Positions 42,241-51,826 of a DNA stretch of 64,000 bases are shown piece by piece (within the stretch, counting starts at the first letter, position 1; each line of letters starts with the position of its first letter). The stretch comes from Archangium sp. (lineage in GTDB: Bacteria > Myxococcota > Myxococcia > Myxococcales > Myxococcaceae), in assembly GCA_030681645.1 (NCBI GenBank), contig JAUXRX010000049.1, forward strand, positions 372,001 to 436,000, given 5' to 3'. A model generated the notes under the pieces. The model saw nothing but the letters and a program-made list of their open reading frames with translations. It was not told the origin of the DNA and did no database searches. Both the position numbers and the translations under genes were made by a program.

Positions 42241-43692
42241 ATGCGACTCACTGTTCGACTCACGCTCTTCCTCATGGCGGTGTCGCTCGCCGGCTTTGGA
42301 GGCCTGGGGTGGTACCTCGTGCGCGTCGAGCGCTTCGACCTCAGAGAATCGGCAGTGGCCGAGACGTCGTTGCTGGGCAGAAGCCTGCAGGTCGCCATCG
42401 AGAACGCCCTGCGCGACCGCCAGGTGGAGGACGTGCAGGAGACGATCGAGAAGCTGCGCAGGGTGGAGCCGGGTCTTCTCGTCGCTCTGCTCGACAGCGG
42501 TGGCGCTGTGGTCGCGCCCTCGGCCTGGAAGGCCCCCGACGAGCGCAAGGACCTGCTGCGGACCCTTCCAGCAGATCAGGGGCAGCCGCTGATCGAGTTC
42601 GAGCCCGAGGGCTTCCCCGGCAACGTGGTGCTCGCGCAGCGGCTCATCGGTGACGACGCGCAGGTGCTGGGCTACCTGCTGCTCGCCCGTCCCCTCGAGC
42701 GCCTGAACGAAGACCTGCGCGCCACCGAGCGCAACGTCGCCCTCAGCGTGGTGCTCGTCGTGCTCAGCATCGGGTTGCTCTCGGCGCTGGCCGGGACGCT
42801 GTTCATCGGGCGTCCCCTGTCGCGCCTGATGGGGTGGATGCGGCGCATCCGCGAATCCGGCTCGCTGGCGGAAGAGGCCCCACCGTCGGCGGGCTTCAGC
42901 TTTTCCCGCGACGAGATGCTCGCGCTCGAACAGGGCTTCGGCGCGATGGTGGTGTCGCTGCGGGAAGCCGACCGAAAGCAGGCAGAGCTCGAGCGAGGCC
43001 TGCGCCAGTTCGACAAGCTGGCCGCGGTGGGTCAGCTCGCCGCGGGGCTGGCCCACGAGATCGGGTCGCCGCTGCAGATCATGTGTGGGCGCGCCCGTGT
43101 GCTCGTCGATCAGAACGCTGACCGACCCGAGGTGCAGCGGCAGGCGGGCATCCTGGTCTCACAGGGCGAGCGCATCTCGAGAATCGTCGAGCGGTTGTTG
43201 TCGTTCGCCCGCGTGCGGGGACCGCTGATGGAGCCGCACGACGTGGTCCCGCTCATCCGCTCGGTCGTCGAGCTGCTCGAGTACCAGGCCAGGCGCGCCT
43301 CCATCACGCTCTCGATGGTCTCGCCGCCGACCCTCTCGGCCACGTGCGACCGCGATCTGTTGCAGCAGGTCGCCCTCAACCTGCTCACCAATGCCCTGCG
43401 CGCCGCGCAGGCAGGCGGCAAGGTCATCGTCGAGCTCCACGAAGAGGAAGGGAACGTCAGGCTCGACGTGGTCGACTCAGGCGGAGGGATCGACCTGGCG
43501 ATGAAGGAGCGCCTCTTCGAGCAGTTCTTCACCACGAGCCCCGAAGGCGAAGGGACCGGGCTCGGCCTGGCGATCGTCAGGTCGATCGTCACTGAACACG
43601 GCGGGTCCGTTGACGTGGCCAACGAGGCCGCGGGCGGCGCGCGCTTCACGGTGAAGTGGCCGCTCACGCCGAAGGCCGGAGGCAAGCCATGA
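42241..43692 (+). CDS. Sensor histidine kinase of the NtrB/ZraS type
   Basis: The 483-residue inner-membrane kinase has helix 1 (about 7-27), a periplasmic sensor of about 135 residues, helix 2 (about 165-190), HAMP (190-250), a dimerisation domain with the phospho-acceptor His272 in L-A-H-E-I-G-S-P, and an ATPase domain (370-475) with N-L-L-T-N-A-L and G-T-G-L-G-L. Its stop overlaps the start of the regulator gene as ATGA. It is divergent from the efflux pump, so it probably senses the toxic substrate or envelope damage. The signal is unknown. Confidence 0.92.
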   Translation: MRLTVRLTLFLMAVSLAGFGGLGWYLVRVERFDLRESAVAETSLLGRSLQVAIENALRDRQVEDVQETIEKLRRVEPGLLVALLDSGGAVVAPSAWKAPDERKDLLRTLPADQGQPLIEFEPEGFPGNVVLAQRLIGDDAQVLGYLLLARPLERLNEDLRATERNVALSVVLVVLSIGLLSALAGTLFIGRPLSRLMGWMRRIRESGSLAEEAPPSAGFSFSRDEMLALEQGFGAMVVSLREADRKQAELERGLRQFDKLAAVGQLAAGLAHEIGSPLQIMCGRARVLVDQNADRPEVQRQAGILVSQGERISRIVERLLSFARVRGPLMEPHDVVPLIRSVVELLEYQARRASITLSMVSPPTLSATCDRDLLQQVALNLLTNALRAAQAGGKVIVELHEEEGNVRLDVVDSGGGIDLAMKERLFEQFFTTSPEGEGTGLGLAIVRSIVTEHGGSVDVANEAAGGARFTVKWPLTPKAGGKP

Positions 43693-45050
43693 GCAAGGCC
43701 AACGATCGGATCCTGGTCCTCGATGATGATGCGGGGGTGGTGAGCTACCTCGTCGAGGTCCTCTCGGCTGCGGGCTTCACGTGCATCGGCGAGAGTGACC
43801 CGAAACGAGCACTGCAGAGGGCGCAGCAGCCTGATGTGGCGCTCGTGGTGTCCGACGTCGAGATGCCTGAGCTGCGCGGGCCGGCCCTGTTGGCAGCGCT
43901 GCACGCCGAGCGGCCAGAAGTGCCGGTGGTGCTCATGACCGCCTTCGGGTCCGTCGACCTCGCCGTCTCGTGCATGCGGGCGGGCGCGGCCGACTTCGTG
44001 ACCAAGCCCTTCAAGGCCGAAGCGCTGGTGCACGCGATTCAGCGCGTGCTTCGTGAGCGGGCCCTGGTGAAGGAGGTCAAGCGACTGAAGTCGGCTGCGA
44101 CCGCCGCCGTGAGCGCGCGCGGGCTGGTGGCGAAGAGCGACGCGATGAAGCGCGTGCTCGACCTGGCAGAGCGCGCAGCGAAGGCCGAGACGCCCGTGTT
44201 GCTCACGGGCGAGAGCGGCACCGGCAAGAGCGCGGTCGCGCAGTTCATTCACCGCGCGAGCGGCAGGTCGGGCTCGTTCGTCGAGCTCAACTGCGCCAGC
44301 CTGCCTTCCAACCTGGTCGAGAGTGAGCTGTTCGGCGTGCGCAAGGGCGCCTTCACCGACGCCCGTGAGGACAGGCCTGGCCTCTTCGTCGAGGCCGAGG
44401 CCGGCACGCTCTTCCTCGACGAGATCGGCGAGCTCCCCCTCGAGTCGCAGCCGAAGCTGCTCGCTGCCGTCGAGACCCGGAAGATCCGTGCGGTAGGCAG
44501 CTCGAAACAGACCACGGTCGACGCCCGCCTGATCGCCGCGACCAACAGGTCGCTCGAGGACGCGCTGCGCAATCACCAGTTCAGGCCTGACCTGTACTAC
44601 CGCCTCAACGTGATCCGCATCGAGATCCCCCCGCTGCGCGAGCGCAGGGAAGACATCGTGCCCCTGCTCGACGCGTACCTGCCTCAGGTCAGCAAGCGGG
44701 CCGGGCGCGACGTCTGGGAGATCGAGCAGGACGCGATGTCATGGCTGCAGAGCCAGTATTGGGCGGGCAACGTCCGCGAGTTGCTGAACCTCGTCGAACG
44801 AGCGGTCACCTTGAGCACCGGCGGCGCGCTCAAAGTCGAGTCGTTCGAGCGTCCCAGCACCTCGCCGACCGGTGGGGATCCGCTGGCCGCGGCGGTGTCC
44901 GAGCGGTGGCCGCTGGAGCGGCTCGAGCTCGCCTATGTGCGTCGCATGCTCGCCGAGGTGGGCGGCAACAAGGCCGAAGCGGCCCGGGTGCTGGGCATCG
45001 ATCGACGCACCCTCTACGCCAAGTTGGCCGAGGTGCCCGAGAAGGACTAG
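43689..45050 (+). CDS. NtrC-family response regulator with a GAFTDA variant loop
   Basis: This 453-residue protein has a receiver domain (5-120, phospho-acceptor Asp56), an AAA+ domain (about 150-380, Walker A G-E-S-G-T-G-K-S 174-181, Walker B L-F-L-D-E-I-G) and a C-terminal Fis-type helix-turn-helix (about 410-450). The loop that contacts sigma-54 reads G-A-F-T-D-A (220-225) instead of G-A-F-T-G-A. That variant occurs in natural NtrC-type proteins but can weaken or abolish sigma-54 use. The partner kinase overlaps by four bases. The likely target is the divergent efflux operon through the promoter at 42181-42195. Confidence 0.92.
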   Translation: MSKANDRILVLDDDAGVVSYLVEVLSAAGFTCIGESDPKRALQRAQQPDVALVVSDVEMPELRGPALLAALHAERPEVPVVLMTAFGSVDLAVSCMRAGAADFVTKPFKAEALVHAIQRVLRERALVKEVKRLKSAATAAVSARGLVAKSDAMKRVLDLAERAAKAETPVLLTGESGTGKSAVAQFIHRASGRSGSFVELNCASLPSNLVESELFGVRKGAFTDAREDRPGLFVEAEAGTLFLDEIGELPLESQPKLLAAVETRKIRAVGSSKQTTVDARLIAATNRSLEDALRNHQFRPDLYYRLNVIRIEIPPLRERREDIVPLLDAYLPQVSKRAGRDVWEIEQDAMSWLQSQYWAGNVRELLNLVERAVTLSTGGALKVESFERPSTSPTGGDPLAAAVSERWPLERLELAYVRRMLAEVGGNKAEAARVLGIDRRTLYAKLAEVPEKD

Positions 45051-45055
45051 CTCGC

Positions 45056-45074
45056 GGAGCATTCCAGTTGCTCC
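45056..45074 (+). terminator. Hairpin after the response-regulator gene
   Basis: GGAGCA (45056-45061) and TGCTCC (45069-45074) pair around a seven-base loop, six bases after the stop codon. No T-run follows, so this may be a weak or Rho-aided terminator. Confidence 0.35.
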
Positions 45075-45164
45075 CTCGATCGCCTGCGCGTACATCGCCC
45101 GCGCCTCGAAGCGAAGCGGCCCCGGAGCCGGAGGCGGAGTGGGGCTTGCAGCGGAGCGGATGAA

Positions 45165-46235
<1,071 letters not shown>

Positions 46236-46236
46236 C

Positions 46237-47130
46237 GTGAGCACGCCCGCCGCCGAGCAGCCCTGGACCATCCGCCGCGTGCTCGACTGGACGCGCGGCC
46301 ACTTCGACAAGCAGCAGGTCGACGATCCGCGGCTCACGTCAGAGATCCTGCTCAGCCACGTGCTCTCGCTGCCGCGCGTGAAGCTGTACATGGACCTCGA
46401 TCGCCCCCTGTCGAAGGACGAGCTGGCCACCTACCGCGGCCTCATCCAGCGGCGCATCGGCGGCGAGCCCACCCAGTACCTGGTCGGCTTCCGCGAGTTC
46501 TACGGGCGCCGCTTCACCGTCGACGCGCGCGTGCTCATTCCCCGCAGCGAGACCGAGCTGCTGGTCGAGGCCGCGCTGCGCGACGTGAAGAAAGACGCGC
46601 CCTCGCGGGTGCTCGACGTCTGCACCGGCTCGGGCTGCATCGCCGTCACCATCGCGGCCGAACGGCCACAGGCCTCGGTGTGGGCGACCGACCTCATGCC
46701 CGGCGCGCTCGAGGTGGCGAAGCAGAACGCCGTGGCCCACCAGGTCGACGGGCGGGTCACCTTCTTCCAGGGCGATCTCTTCGGGCCGGTGCCCGCAGGG
46801 GCGACCTTCGACGTGATCGTCTCGAACCCGCCGTACGTGAAGACGGGCGATCTCGCGACCTTGCAGAAGGAAGTGCGACAGGAGCCGCGCGAGGCGCTCG
46901 ACGGCGGCCCCGACGGCGTCACCCTGATCGCCCGGGTGATCGAAGGCGCCCTGCCCCGCCTCAAGCGCGGCGGCCTCCTTGCACTGGAGATCGGCGAGGA
47001 CGAAGGAACCGCGGTCAGGGACCTGTTGACGCGGGCGGGCTACCACGACGTGAAGATCGAGAAGGACCTGGCGCGGCACGAGCGCCTGGCGCTGGGGCGA
47101 GCTGCTCCGTCGTCCGGACAATCGCCGTGA
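46237..47130 (+). CDS. prmC: PrmC (HemK), release factor glutamine methyltransferase
   Basis: PrmC uses SAM to methylate the GGQ glutamine of RF1 and RF2, which speeds peptide release. The 297-residue protein shows the N-terminal helical domain (1-85), the SAM motif V-C-T-G-S-G-C-I-A and the substrate motif N197-P-P-Y200. The start is a GTG, one base after the prfA stop, so the pair is coupled. Ten or so residues at the C-terminus after the fold look disordered. Confidence 0.96.
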   Translation: MSTPAAEQPWTIRRVLDWTRGHFDKQQVDDPRLTSEILLSHVLSLPRVKLYMDLDRPLSKDELATYRGLIQRRIGGEPTQYLVGFREFYGRRFTVDARVLIPRSETELLVEAALRDVKKDAPSRVLDVCTGSGCIAVTIAAERPQASVWATDLMPGALEVAKQNAVAHQVDGRVTFFQGDLFGPVPAGATFDVIVSNPPYVKTGDLATLQKEVRQEPREALDGGPDGVTLIARVIEGALPRLKRGGLLALEIGEDEGTAVRDLLTRAGYHDVKIEKDLARHERLALGRAAPSSGQSP

Positions 47131-47220
47131 GGCCGCTGTCGTCGAGGGTGTCCTCGTGCAGCGGGCGAAGAAGACGAGAGCGGTTCTCGCGGCGAGTGGC
47201 CGCGGAAAGACAGGACTGAC

Positions 47221-48492
47221 ATGGACGCGATTCTCATCAAGGGCAACGGGCCGCTGAGGGGTGAGACCTTCGCCTCGGGCGCGAAGAACGCCGCCCTGCC
47301 CATTCTCGCCAGCTCGCTGCTGGCCCCCGGCGAACACACCTTCCGCAACGTGCCCGGCCTCGCCGACGTGAAGACCATGCTCCAGGTGCTCGACACCATG
47401 GGCTGCGAGTCCGAGCGCCTCACCGGCAAGAAGTCGGACGTCGTCACCATCAAGGTGCCTGGCAAGGGCATCACGCCCGAAGCGCCCTACGAGTTGGTGA
47501 AGACGATGCGCGCGTCGGTGCTGGTGCTGGGGCCGCTGCTCGCCCGCTACGGCCGCGCCCGCGTGTCGATGCCCGGTGGTTGCGCCATCGGAGCCCGGCC
47601 CATCGATCAGCACCTGAAAGGGCTCGCCGCGCTCGGCGCGGAGATCGATCTGCAGGAAGGCTACGTCGAGGCCCGCGCGAAGCGGCTCAAGGGCAACACC
47701 GTCACCTTCGATCTGATCACCGTCACCGGCACCGAGAACGTGCTGATGGCCGCGGTGCTGGCGAAGGGCCGCAGCATCCTCGAGAACGCGGCGAAGGAGC
47801 CCGAGATCGAAGAGCTGGCGCGGGTGCTCAACAAGATGGGCGCGCAGATCAGCGGCGCGGGCAGCGACATCATCACCGTCGACGGCGTCGACGACCTGCG
47901 GCCGGTGGATCACGCGATCATCCCCGACCGGATCGAGGCGGGCACGCTGCTGGTGGCGGCCGCGATCACCGGCGGCGACGTGCTGGTCAAGCGCACCGCC
48001 CCCGAGCACATGGAACCGGTGATCCAGAAGCTGCGCCAGGCCGGCTGCCAGATCACCGTCGAGGGCGACGGCGTGCGCTGCGTGGCGAAGACGCGGCTCC
48101 ACGGCGTCGACATCAAGACCCATGAGCACCCGGGCTTCCCCACCGACATGCAGGCCCAGCTGATGGCACTCATGTGCACGGCGCAGGGCACCTCGGTGAT
48201 CACCGAGAACATCTTCGAGAACCGCTTCATGCACGTCGCCGAGCTGCGTCGGATGGGGGCCGACATCACCGTCGACGGACACACTGCCGTGGTGCGCGGG
48301 GCCTCCCGGCTTTCGGGGGCACCGGTGATGGCCACCGATCTCCGGGCGTCCGCTTCGCTGGTGCTTGCGGGGCTGTGCGCCGAGGGAAAGACGACCGTCG
48401 GCCGCGTTTACCACCTGGATCGTGGGTATGAGCGCCTCGAGCAAAAGCTGCGCGGGCTCGGCGCTGACATTCGCCGCGTGAAAGAGCGTTGA
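47221..48492 (+). CDS. murA: MurA, UDP-N-acetylglucosamine 1-carboxyvinyltransferase
   Basis: MurA adds enolpyruvate from PEP to UDP-GlcNAc, the first committed step of peptidoglycan synthesis. The 423-residue protein has the two inside-out alpha/beta barrels, the active-site loop with Cys121 (G-G-C-A-I-G-A-R-P-I-D), so it should be sensitive to fosfomycin, and N-terminal Lys in I-K-G-N-G-P-L. AGGA lies about seven bases before the ATG. A hairpin follows the stop at 48499-48523. Confidence 0.97.
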   Translation: MDAILIKGNGPLRGETFASGAKNAALPILASSLLAPGEHTFRNVPGLADVKTMLQVLDTMGCESERLTGKKSDVVTIKVPGKGITPEAPYELVKTMRASVLVLGPLLARYGRARVSMPGGCAIGARPIDQHLKGLAALGAEIDLQEGYVEARAKRLKGNTVTFDLITVTGTENVLMAAVLAKGRSILENAAKEPEIEELARVLNKMGAQISGAGSDIITVDGVDDLRPVDHAIIPDRIEAGTLLVAAAITGGDVLVKRTAPEHMEPVIQKLRQAGCQITVEGDGVRCVAKTRLHGVDIKTHEHPGFPTDMQAQLMALMCTAQGTSVITENIFENRFMHVAELRRMGADITVDGHTAVVRGASRLSGAPVMATDLRASASLVLAGLCAEGKTTVGRVYHLDRGYERLEQKLRGLGADIRRVKER

Positions 48493-48498
48493 CACCGG

Positions 48499-48523
48499 CC
48501 CATCGGTCAGCTGGCCCGATGGG
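48499..48523 (+). terminator. Terminator-like hairpin after murA
   Basis: CCCATCGG (48499-48506) pairs perfectly with CCGATGGG (48516-48523) around a nine-base loop, seven bases after the murA stop. It is not followed by a T-run. Confidence 0.4.
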
Positions 48524-48609
48524 ACGATTGCCGATGAACGCTCCTTGCGTTCGGCGATCCACGCTCGCTACGCTTTCGCCTCAACCCAACACAGGAGCAG
48601 AGCAAAAAA

Positions 48610-49008
48610 ATGATGTGCCCCAGCTGCGGCGTCGACATGATCGATCTCGAAGGCGAGGATCAGACGTTCCGCAAGTGCAGTGAGTGCGGAGGCCTCTGGG
48701 TCGACGTATCGGACCTGAACCGCATGTTGCTGCACCACAACCTCCCCGGCCTGGAGAGCATCGGCGGGAAGGTCGAGCCGGACGCCATGTGCGGCCAGTG
48801 CGCTGAGTGCCTGGTGGACCTGGTGCGCGTGGTCGGTGGGGAGAAGGCGAACCCCCTGAGCTACGACACCTGTGAGTCGTGCGGCGGCATCTTCCTCGAG
48901 TCGGAGTTCGCCGAAGCCAGCGACTACGCGTCGGCGAAGAAGGAGATCATCGGGTTCTTCACCCGCTTCTCCTCCCGCGGGAAAAAGAAAGCCGCCGTCA
49001 ACGCCTAA
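48610..49008 (+). CDS. Two zf-TFIIB-type zinc ribbons
   Basis: This 132-residue cytoplasmic protein has two zinc knuckle pairs of the zf-TFIIB type: C-P-S-C with C-S-E-C-G-G-L-W-V-D (residues 3-31), and C-G-Q-C-A-E-C with C-E-S-C-G-G-I-F-L-E (61-98). A basic tail follows. Such small proteins are widespread and of unknown role, perhaps nucleic-acid or protein binding. A purine-rich AGGAGCAGAG lies before the ATG. The stop overlaps that of the convergent gene by four bases (CTAA). Confidence 0.85.
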   Translation: MMCPSCGVDMIDLEGEDQTFRKCSECGGLWVDVSDLNRMLLHHNLPGLESIGGKVEPDAMCGQCAECLVDLVRVVGGEKANPLSYDTCESCGGIFLESEFAEASDYASAKKEIIGFFTRFSSRGKKKAAVNA

Positions 49009-49847
49009 GGCAGGCTGCGCCAGTTCCCCTTCAAGTCTTCGGGCAGCTCGCCATCGAAGGTGAGCGTGTGCCCGGCCTTCTTGCCCGGGTCCTTGCTGTA
49101 CTTCACGCCGTGCTTCTTCCCGCCGATCTCGAACACGAGGCGTGAGGCCGAGACGTCGTAGGTGCCCTGCACCACCTTTTCCTTGTTCCGGGTGGTGTCG
49201 AAGGGCTCGTAGCTGTAGCGGAAGGTGCCGTCGAAGTTGAGGGAGAGGAAGCGGTCGGGCGTGCCCTCGAAGCCGGCGTACCAGGTGCCCATCACCCCGG
49301 CCGTCGACTTGTCGAACTTGAGCCTGGTGGTGAGCCAGGGGCCGTTGAGCGGCTTGCCTTCCGAGACGAACACGATGTCGGTGACGCACACCGGCGCGTC
49401 GGGATCTTCCGCCGGGTAGTGATCGAGCACCTCGATGGTGAAGCGGCTGCCGAGCATGGGCGGGTTGAGCTGCACCGACTGCGCGCCCCGCACGTCTTCG
49501 ATCGAGACCGTCTGCGACTGCTTGCCGCTGCGAATGACGACCTTCCGGGCCCGGCCGTAGTCGTTCCAGGTGTTGGCGTCGAAGTTGTTGCCCGAGTTGA
49601 TGCGCAGCTCTTCGATGCGCACCGCGCCGTTGAAGCCGAAGGTGAGCAGCTCGTTGAGCGGGTCGGACGTGGTGCTGCACCAGGCGGTGATGTCGCGCCC
49701 GTCGAGCAGGTTGAGCGGCTGGTAGAGCGTGGGGCGGGTGTCCTTCTTGAAGTAGCCGGTGGCCTGCGCGTAGCCGATGCCTGCAGCGCTCACCGGCGCG
49801 GCGACCGTGGCCGCCAGCGCGAAGACCATCAGTCTGGGAGTCGACAT
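49005..49847 (-). CDS. Exported protein with NADase-type glycan-binding (discoidin-like) domain
   Basis: The signal peptide is residues 1-21. Residues 40-160 form a galactose-binding-like beta-sandwich with the pattern N-L-L-D-G-R-D-I-T-A-W-C, I-N-S-G-N and V-x-I-x-D-V-R-G typical of the NADase-type glycan-binding domain. A second beta-rich domain (about 165-275) may be of lipocalin-like type. No catalytic motif is visible, so sugar or surface binding is the likely role. It ends over the zinc-ribbon gene and starts next to the REP-like element at 49889-49980. Confidence 0.8.
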   Translation of the reverse strand: MSTPRLMVFALAATVAAPVSAAGIGYAQATGYFKKDTRPTLYQPLNLLDGRDITAWCSTTSDPLNELLTFGFNGAVRIEELRINSGNNFDANTWNDYGRARKVVIRSGKQSQTVSIEDVRGAQSVQLNPPMLGSRFTIEVLDHYPAEDPDAPVCVTDIVFVSEGKPLNGPWLTTRLKFDKSTAGVMGTWYAGFEGTPDRFLSLNFDGTFRYSYEPFDTTRNKEKVVQGTYDVSASRLVFEIGGKKHGVKYSKDPGKKAGHTLTFDGELPEDLKGNWRSLP

Positions 49848-49888
49848 GCCGTCACTATGCCACCGCCACGGGGAACCGGGAGAAACGT

Positions 49889-49980
49889 GAAAAAGGGGAC
49901 AGGCTGCTTTTCAGGTCGATGCCTGCTTCAGAGTGGCACCGCTCCTGCGCCAACCTGAAAAGCAGCCTGTCCCCATTTTC
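49889..49980. mobile_element. REP/MITE-like palindromic element
   Basis: Arms of 22 bases, 49895-49916 and 49953-49974, are perfect inverted repeats that begin GGGGACAGGCTGCTTTTCAG. With one mismatch they extend to 28 bases (49889-49916 and 49953-49980). The loop is 36 bases. The GGGGACAGGCT...TTTTC core is typical of repeats mobilised by RAYT (IS200-like) transposases, none of which is in the window. No target duplication was seen. It lies in the divergent gap between two exported-protein genes. Confidence 0.75.
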
Positions 49981-50022
49981 CCCCGGAACATCTCCGCTCT
50001 TGCGGCGTTCCGTTTGCGTGGC

Positions 50023-51795
50023 ATGACGCCCCGCATGATTCGACGAGCCCTCGCAGCGATCATCGCCGTCGCGTTGCCTGCCTGCCAGACGTGCGGTGGA
50101 GGCGACGCGGTCGACGCAGGCCAGGTGGACGCCGGCCCTCCGGTGCTCGCCGAGAAGGAACCCAACGACTCGGCCGCCGCCGCCCTCGTGCTCGACCGCA
50201 CCACCATCGTCGAGGCCAACCTCGGCGCGGAACCCGCGAAGCCCGACGTCGACTGGTTCGTGCTCAAGGCCTCCCTGCCCCGCACCGTCGACCTCCAGGC
50301 CACCTGCCCCAACGGCGGCGACATCAGCCTCGAGGTGGTCGACGAGAGCGGCGGCCTGCTCGCGCAGGTCAACGCCGGCGGCGCGGGCGCGAGCGAGCGC
50401 CTGCCCAACCTCGACGTGTCCTCGAAGACCTTCGTGCGGGTGGTGACCATCAAGAAGGGCGTGGGCGGGGCCTACGTGCTGAGCGCGAAGTTCAGCGAGC
50501 GCATGCCGGGCTACGAGCTCGAGCCCAACGAGCGCAAGGTCGACGCGACGCCCGTGGCGCTGGGCCAGGCGATCTCCGGCTCGATCGGCCACGGCAACGA
50601 CGTCGACTGGTTCCGCTACGAGCTGCCCGTGGAAGAAGCGGCCGCCCCCCTCGACGAAGCCGACGCGGGCGAGCCCGACGCTGGCGGCCCCTCGACTCCG
50701 CCCGGGGTGAACGGGCCCGTGGATGCGGGGGTGAACGTGGCCGAGAAGCGCCTCGCCCTGCGCGTCGACATCAGCGCGGTCGAGCTGGTGTCGATGGACC
50801 TGCAGATCCTCACCGAGGCCGAGGCCGTGCTCTTCGCCGCGAAGTCGAAGGAGAACGGCCCGCTCTCGCTGCGCAACGTGGGCGTGCGCGCGGCCGACCG
50901 GGTGATCTACATCGCCGTGCGCAGCGCGGCGCTGGGCACGGGCAAGGACGCGCACAAGGGCGCCAACGCCGATCTCTCGTACACCCTCACGGTGGCCCCC
51001 GAAGACACCTCGGGCAACGCCGAGTTCGAGCCCAACGACGAGGCCTCGCGCGCCACCGACCTGCCCCCCAACAGCTACCGCGACGGCTTCATCAGCCCCA
51101 AGGGCGACGTCGACGTGTTCCGCCTCGTCACCGACGGGCCGTCGATCGCCAAGCTGCAGCTCTCGGGCGTCGACAAGGTCGACCTGGTGCTCTCGGTGAT
51201 CAAGCCCGTCGACGGCAAGAGCGACGAGGTGCTGCTCAAGGCGAACGAAGGCGTGGCGCGCGAGCCCGAGCAGCTCAACAACGTGGCCTGTGACGGGGTC
51301 TGCTTCATCAGGGTCGAGGCGGCCACGAAGAAGATCGACGGCAAGTGGGTGCGCGAAGACGAGAACGCCGACCAGTCGTACCGGCTCAACGCGGTGGTGG
51401 TGCCCGACGACGGCACCGAGGAAAAAGAGAGCAACAACACCGCGGCCGCCGCCACGAAGGTGAGCCTGGGCAAGCCGATTCGCGGCACCGTCTACCCGAA
51501 GAAAGACGTCGACTACTTCGCCATCGACCTGAAGGACCGGCCGGTGAAGACGGCGCTGCGCGCCACGGTGATCGGCGTGCTCAAGGTCGACGTGGGGCTC
51601 TACCTCCACCGCGTCGAGGCCGACGGCAAGCTCACCCTGGTGCAGACCAGCGACTCGGCGAAGGGCGATCGCCCCGAGACCGTGCGCTTCGCCGCCGAGC
51701 CCGGGCTCTACGTGATCGAGGTGCGCGACACGAAGAACCGCGAGGCCAACTTCCAGGACAGCTACCAGCTGAGCGTCGACGAAGGCGAAGAGTGA
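50023..51795 (+). CDS. Lipoprotein with repeated PPC-type beta domains
   Basis: A signal with lipobox A-L-P-A-C (Cys21 counted from 50023) is followed by an acidic Asp/Ala-rich linker. Four beta-domains of the pre-peptidase C-terminal (PPC) kind come next, recognised by E-P-N-D/E-x..A and D-V-D-W/Y/V-F (starts at about residues 45, 167, 330 and 460). Between the second and third unit lies an Asp/Ala/Gly/Pro-rich insertion (about 210-245) that includes a copy of the dispersed repeat. Two starts are possible (50023, 50035). PPC units usually help secretion or binding; no protease domain is attached here. Confidence 0.82.
   Translation: MTPRMIRRALAAIIAVALPACQTCGGGDAVDAGQVDAGPPVLAEKEPNDSAAAALVLDRTTIVEANLGAEPAKPDVDWFVLKASLPRTVDLQATCPNGGDISLEVVDESGGLLAQVNAGGAGASERLPNLDVSSKTFVRVVTIKKGVGGAYVLSAKFSERMPGYELEPNERKVDATPVALGQAISGSIGHGNDVDWFRYELPVEEAAAPLDEADAGEPDAGGPSTPPGVNGPVDAGVNVAEKRLALRVDISAVELVSMDLQILTEAEAVLFAAKSKENGPLSLRNVGVRAADRVIYIAVRSAALGTGKDAHKGANADLSYTLTVAPEDTSGNAEFEPNDEASRATDLPPNSYRDGFISPKGDVDVFRLVTDGPSIAKLQLSGVDKVDLVLSVIKPVDGKSDEVLLKANEGVAREPEQLNNVACDGVCFIRVEAATKKIDGKWVREDENADQSYRLNAVVVPDDGTEEKESNNTAAAATKVSLGKPIRGTVYPKKDVDYFAIDLKDRPVKTALRATVIGVLKVDVGLYLHRVEADGKLTLVQTSDSAKGDRPETVRFAAEPGLYVIEVRDTKNREANFQDSYQLSVDEGEE
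50688..50714 (+). repeat. Dispersed ~26-bp repeat, copy 3, inside a coding region
   Basis: It reads CCCCTCGACTCCGCCCGG then GGTGAACGG, in frame within the lipoprotein gene, and codes for P-S-T-P-P-G-V-N-G. The other copies of the family lie between genes, so this one looks like an insertion tolerated in a linker. Confidence 0.7.
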
Positions 51796-51826
51796 AATCC
51801 GCTCCCGGGAGCGCTACAGAAGCCCC

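Noticed and set aside
42136..43056. Upstream extension of the RND adaptor into the histidine kinase region
   Set aside because: The extension is antisense to the kinase gene and lacks protein-like composition; the signal peptide begins at 42135.
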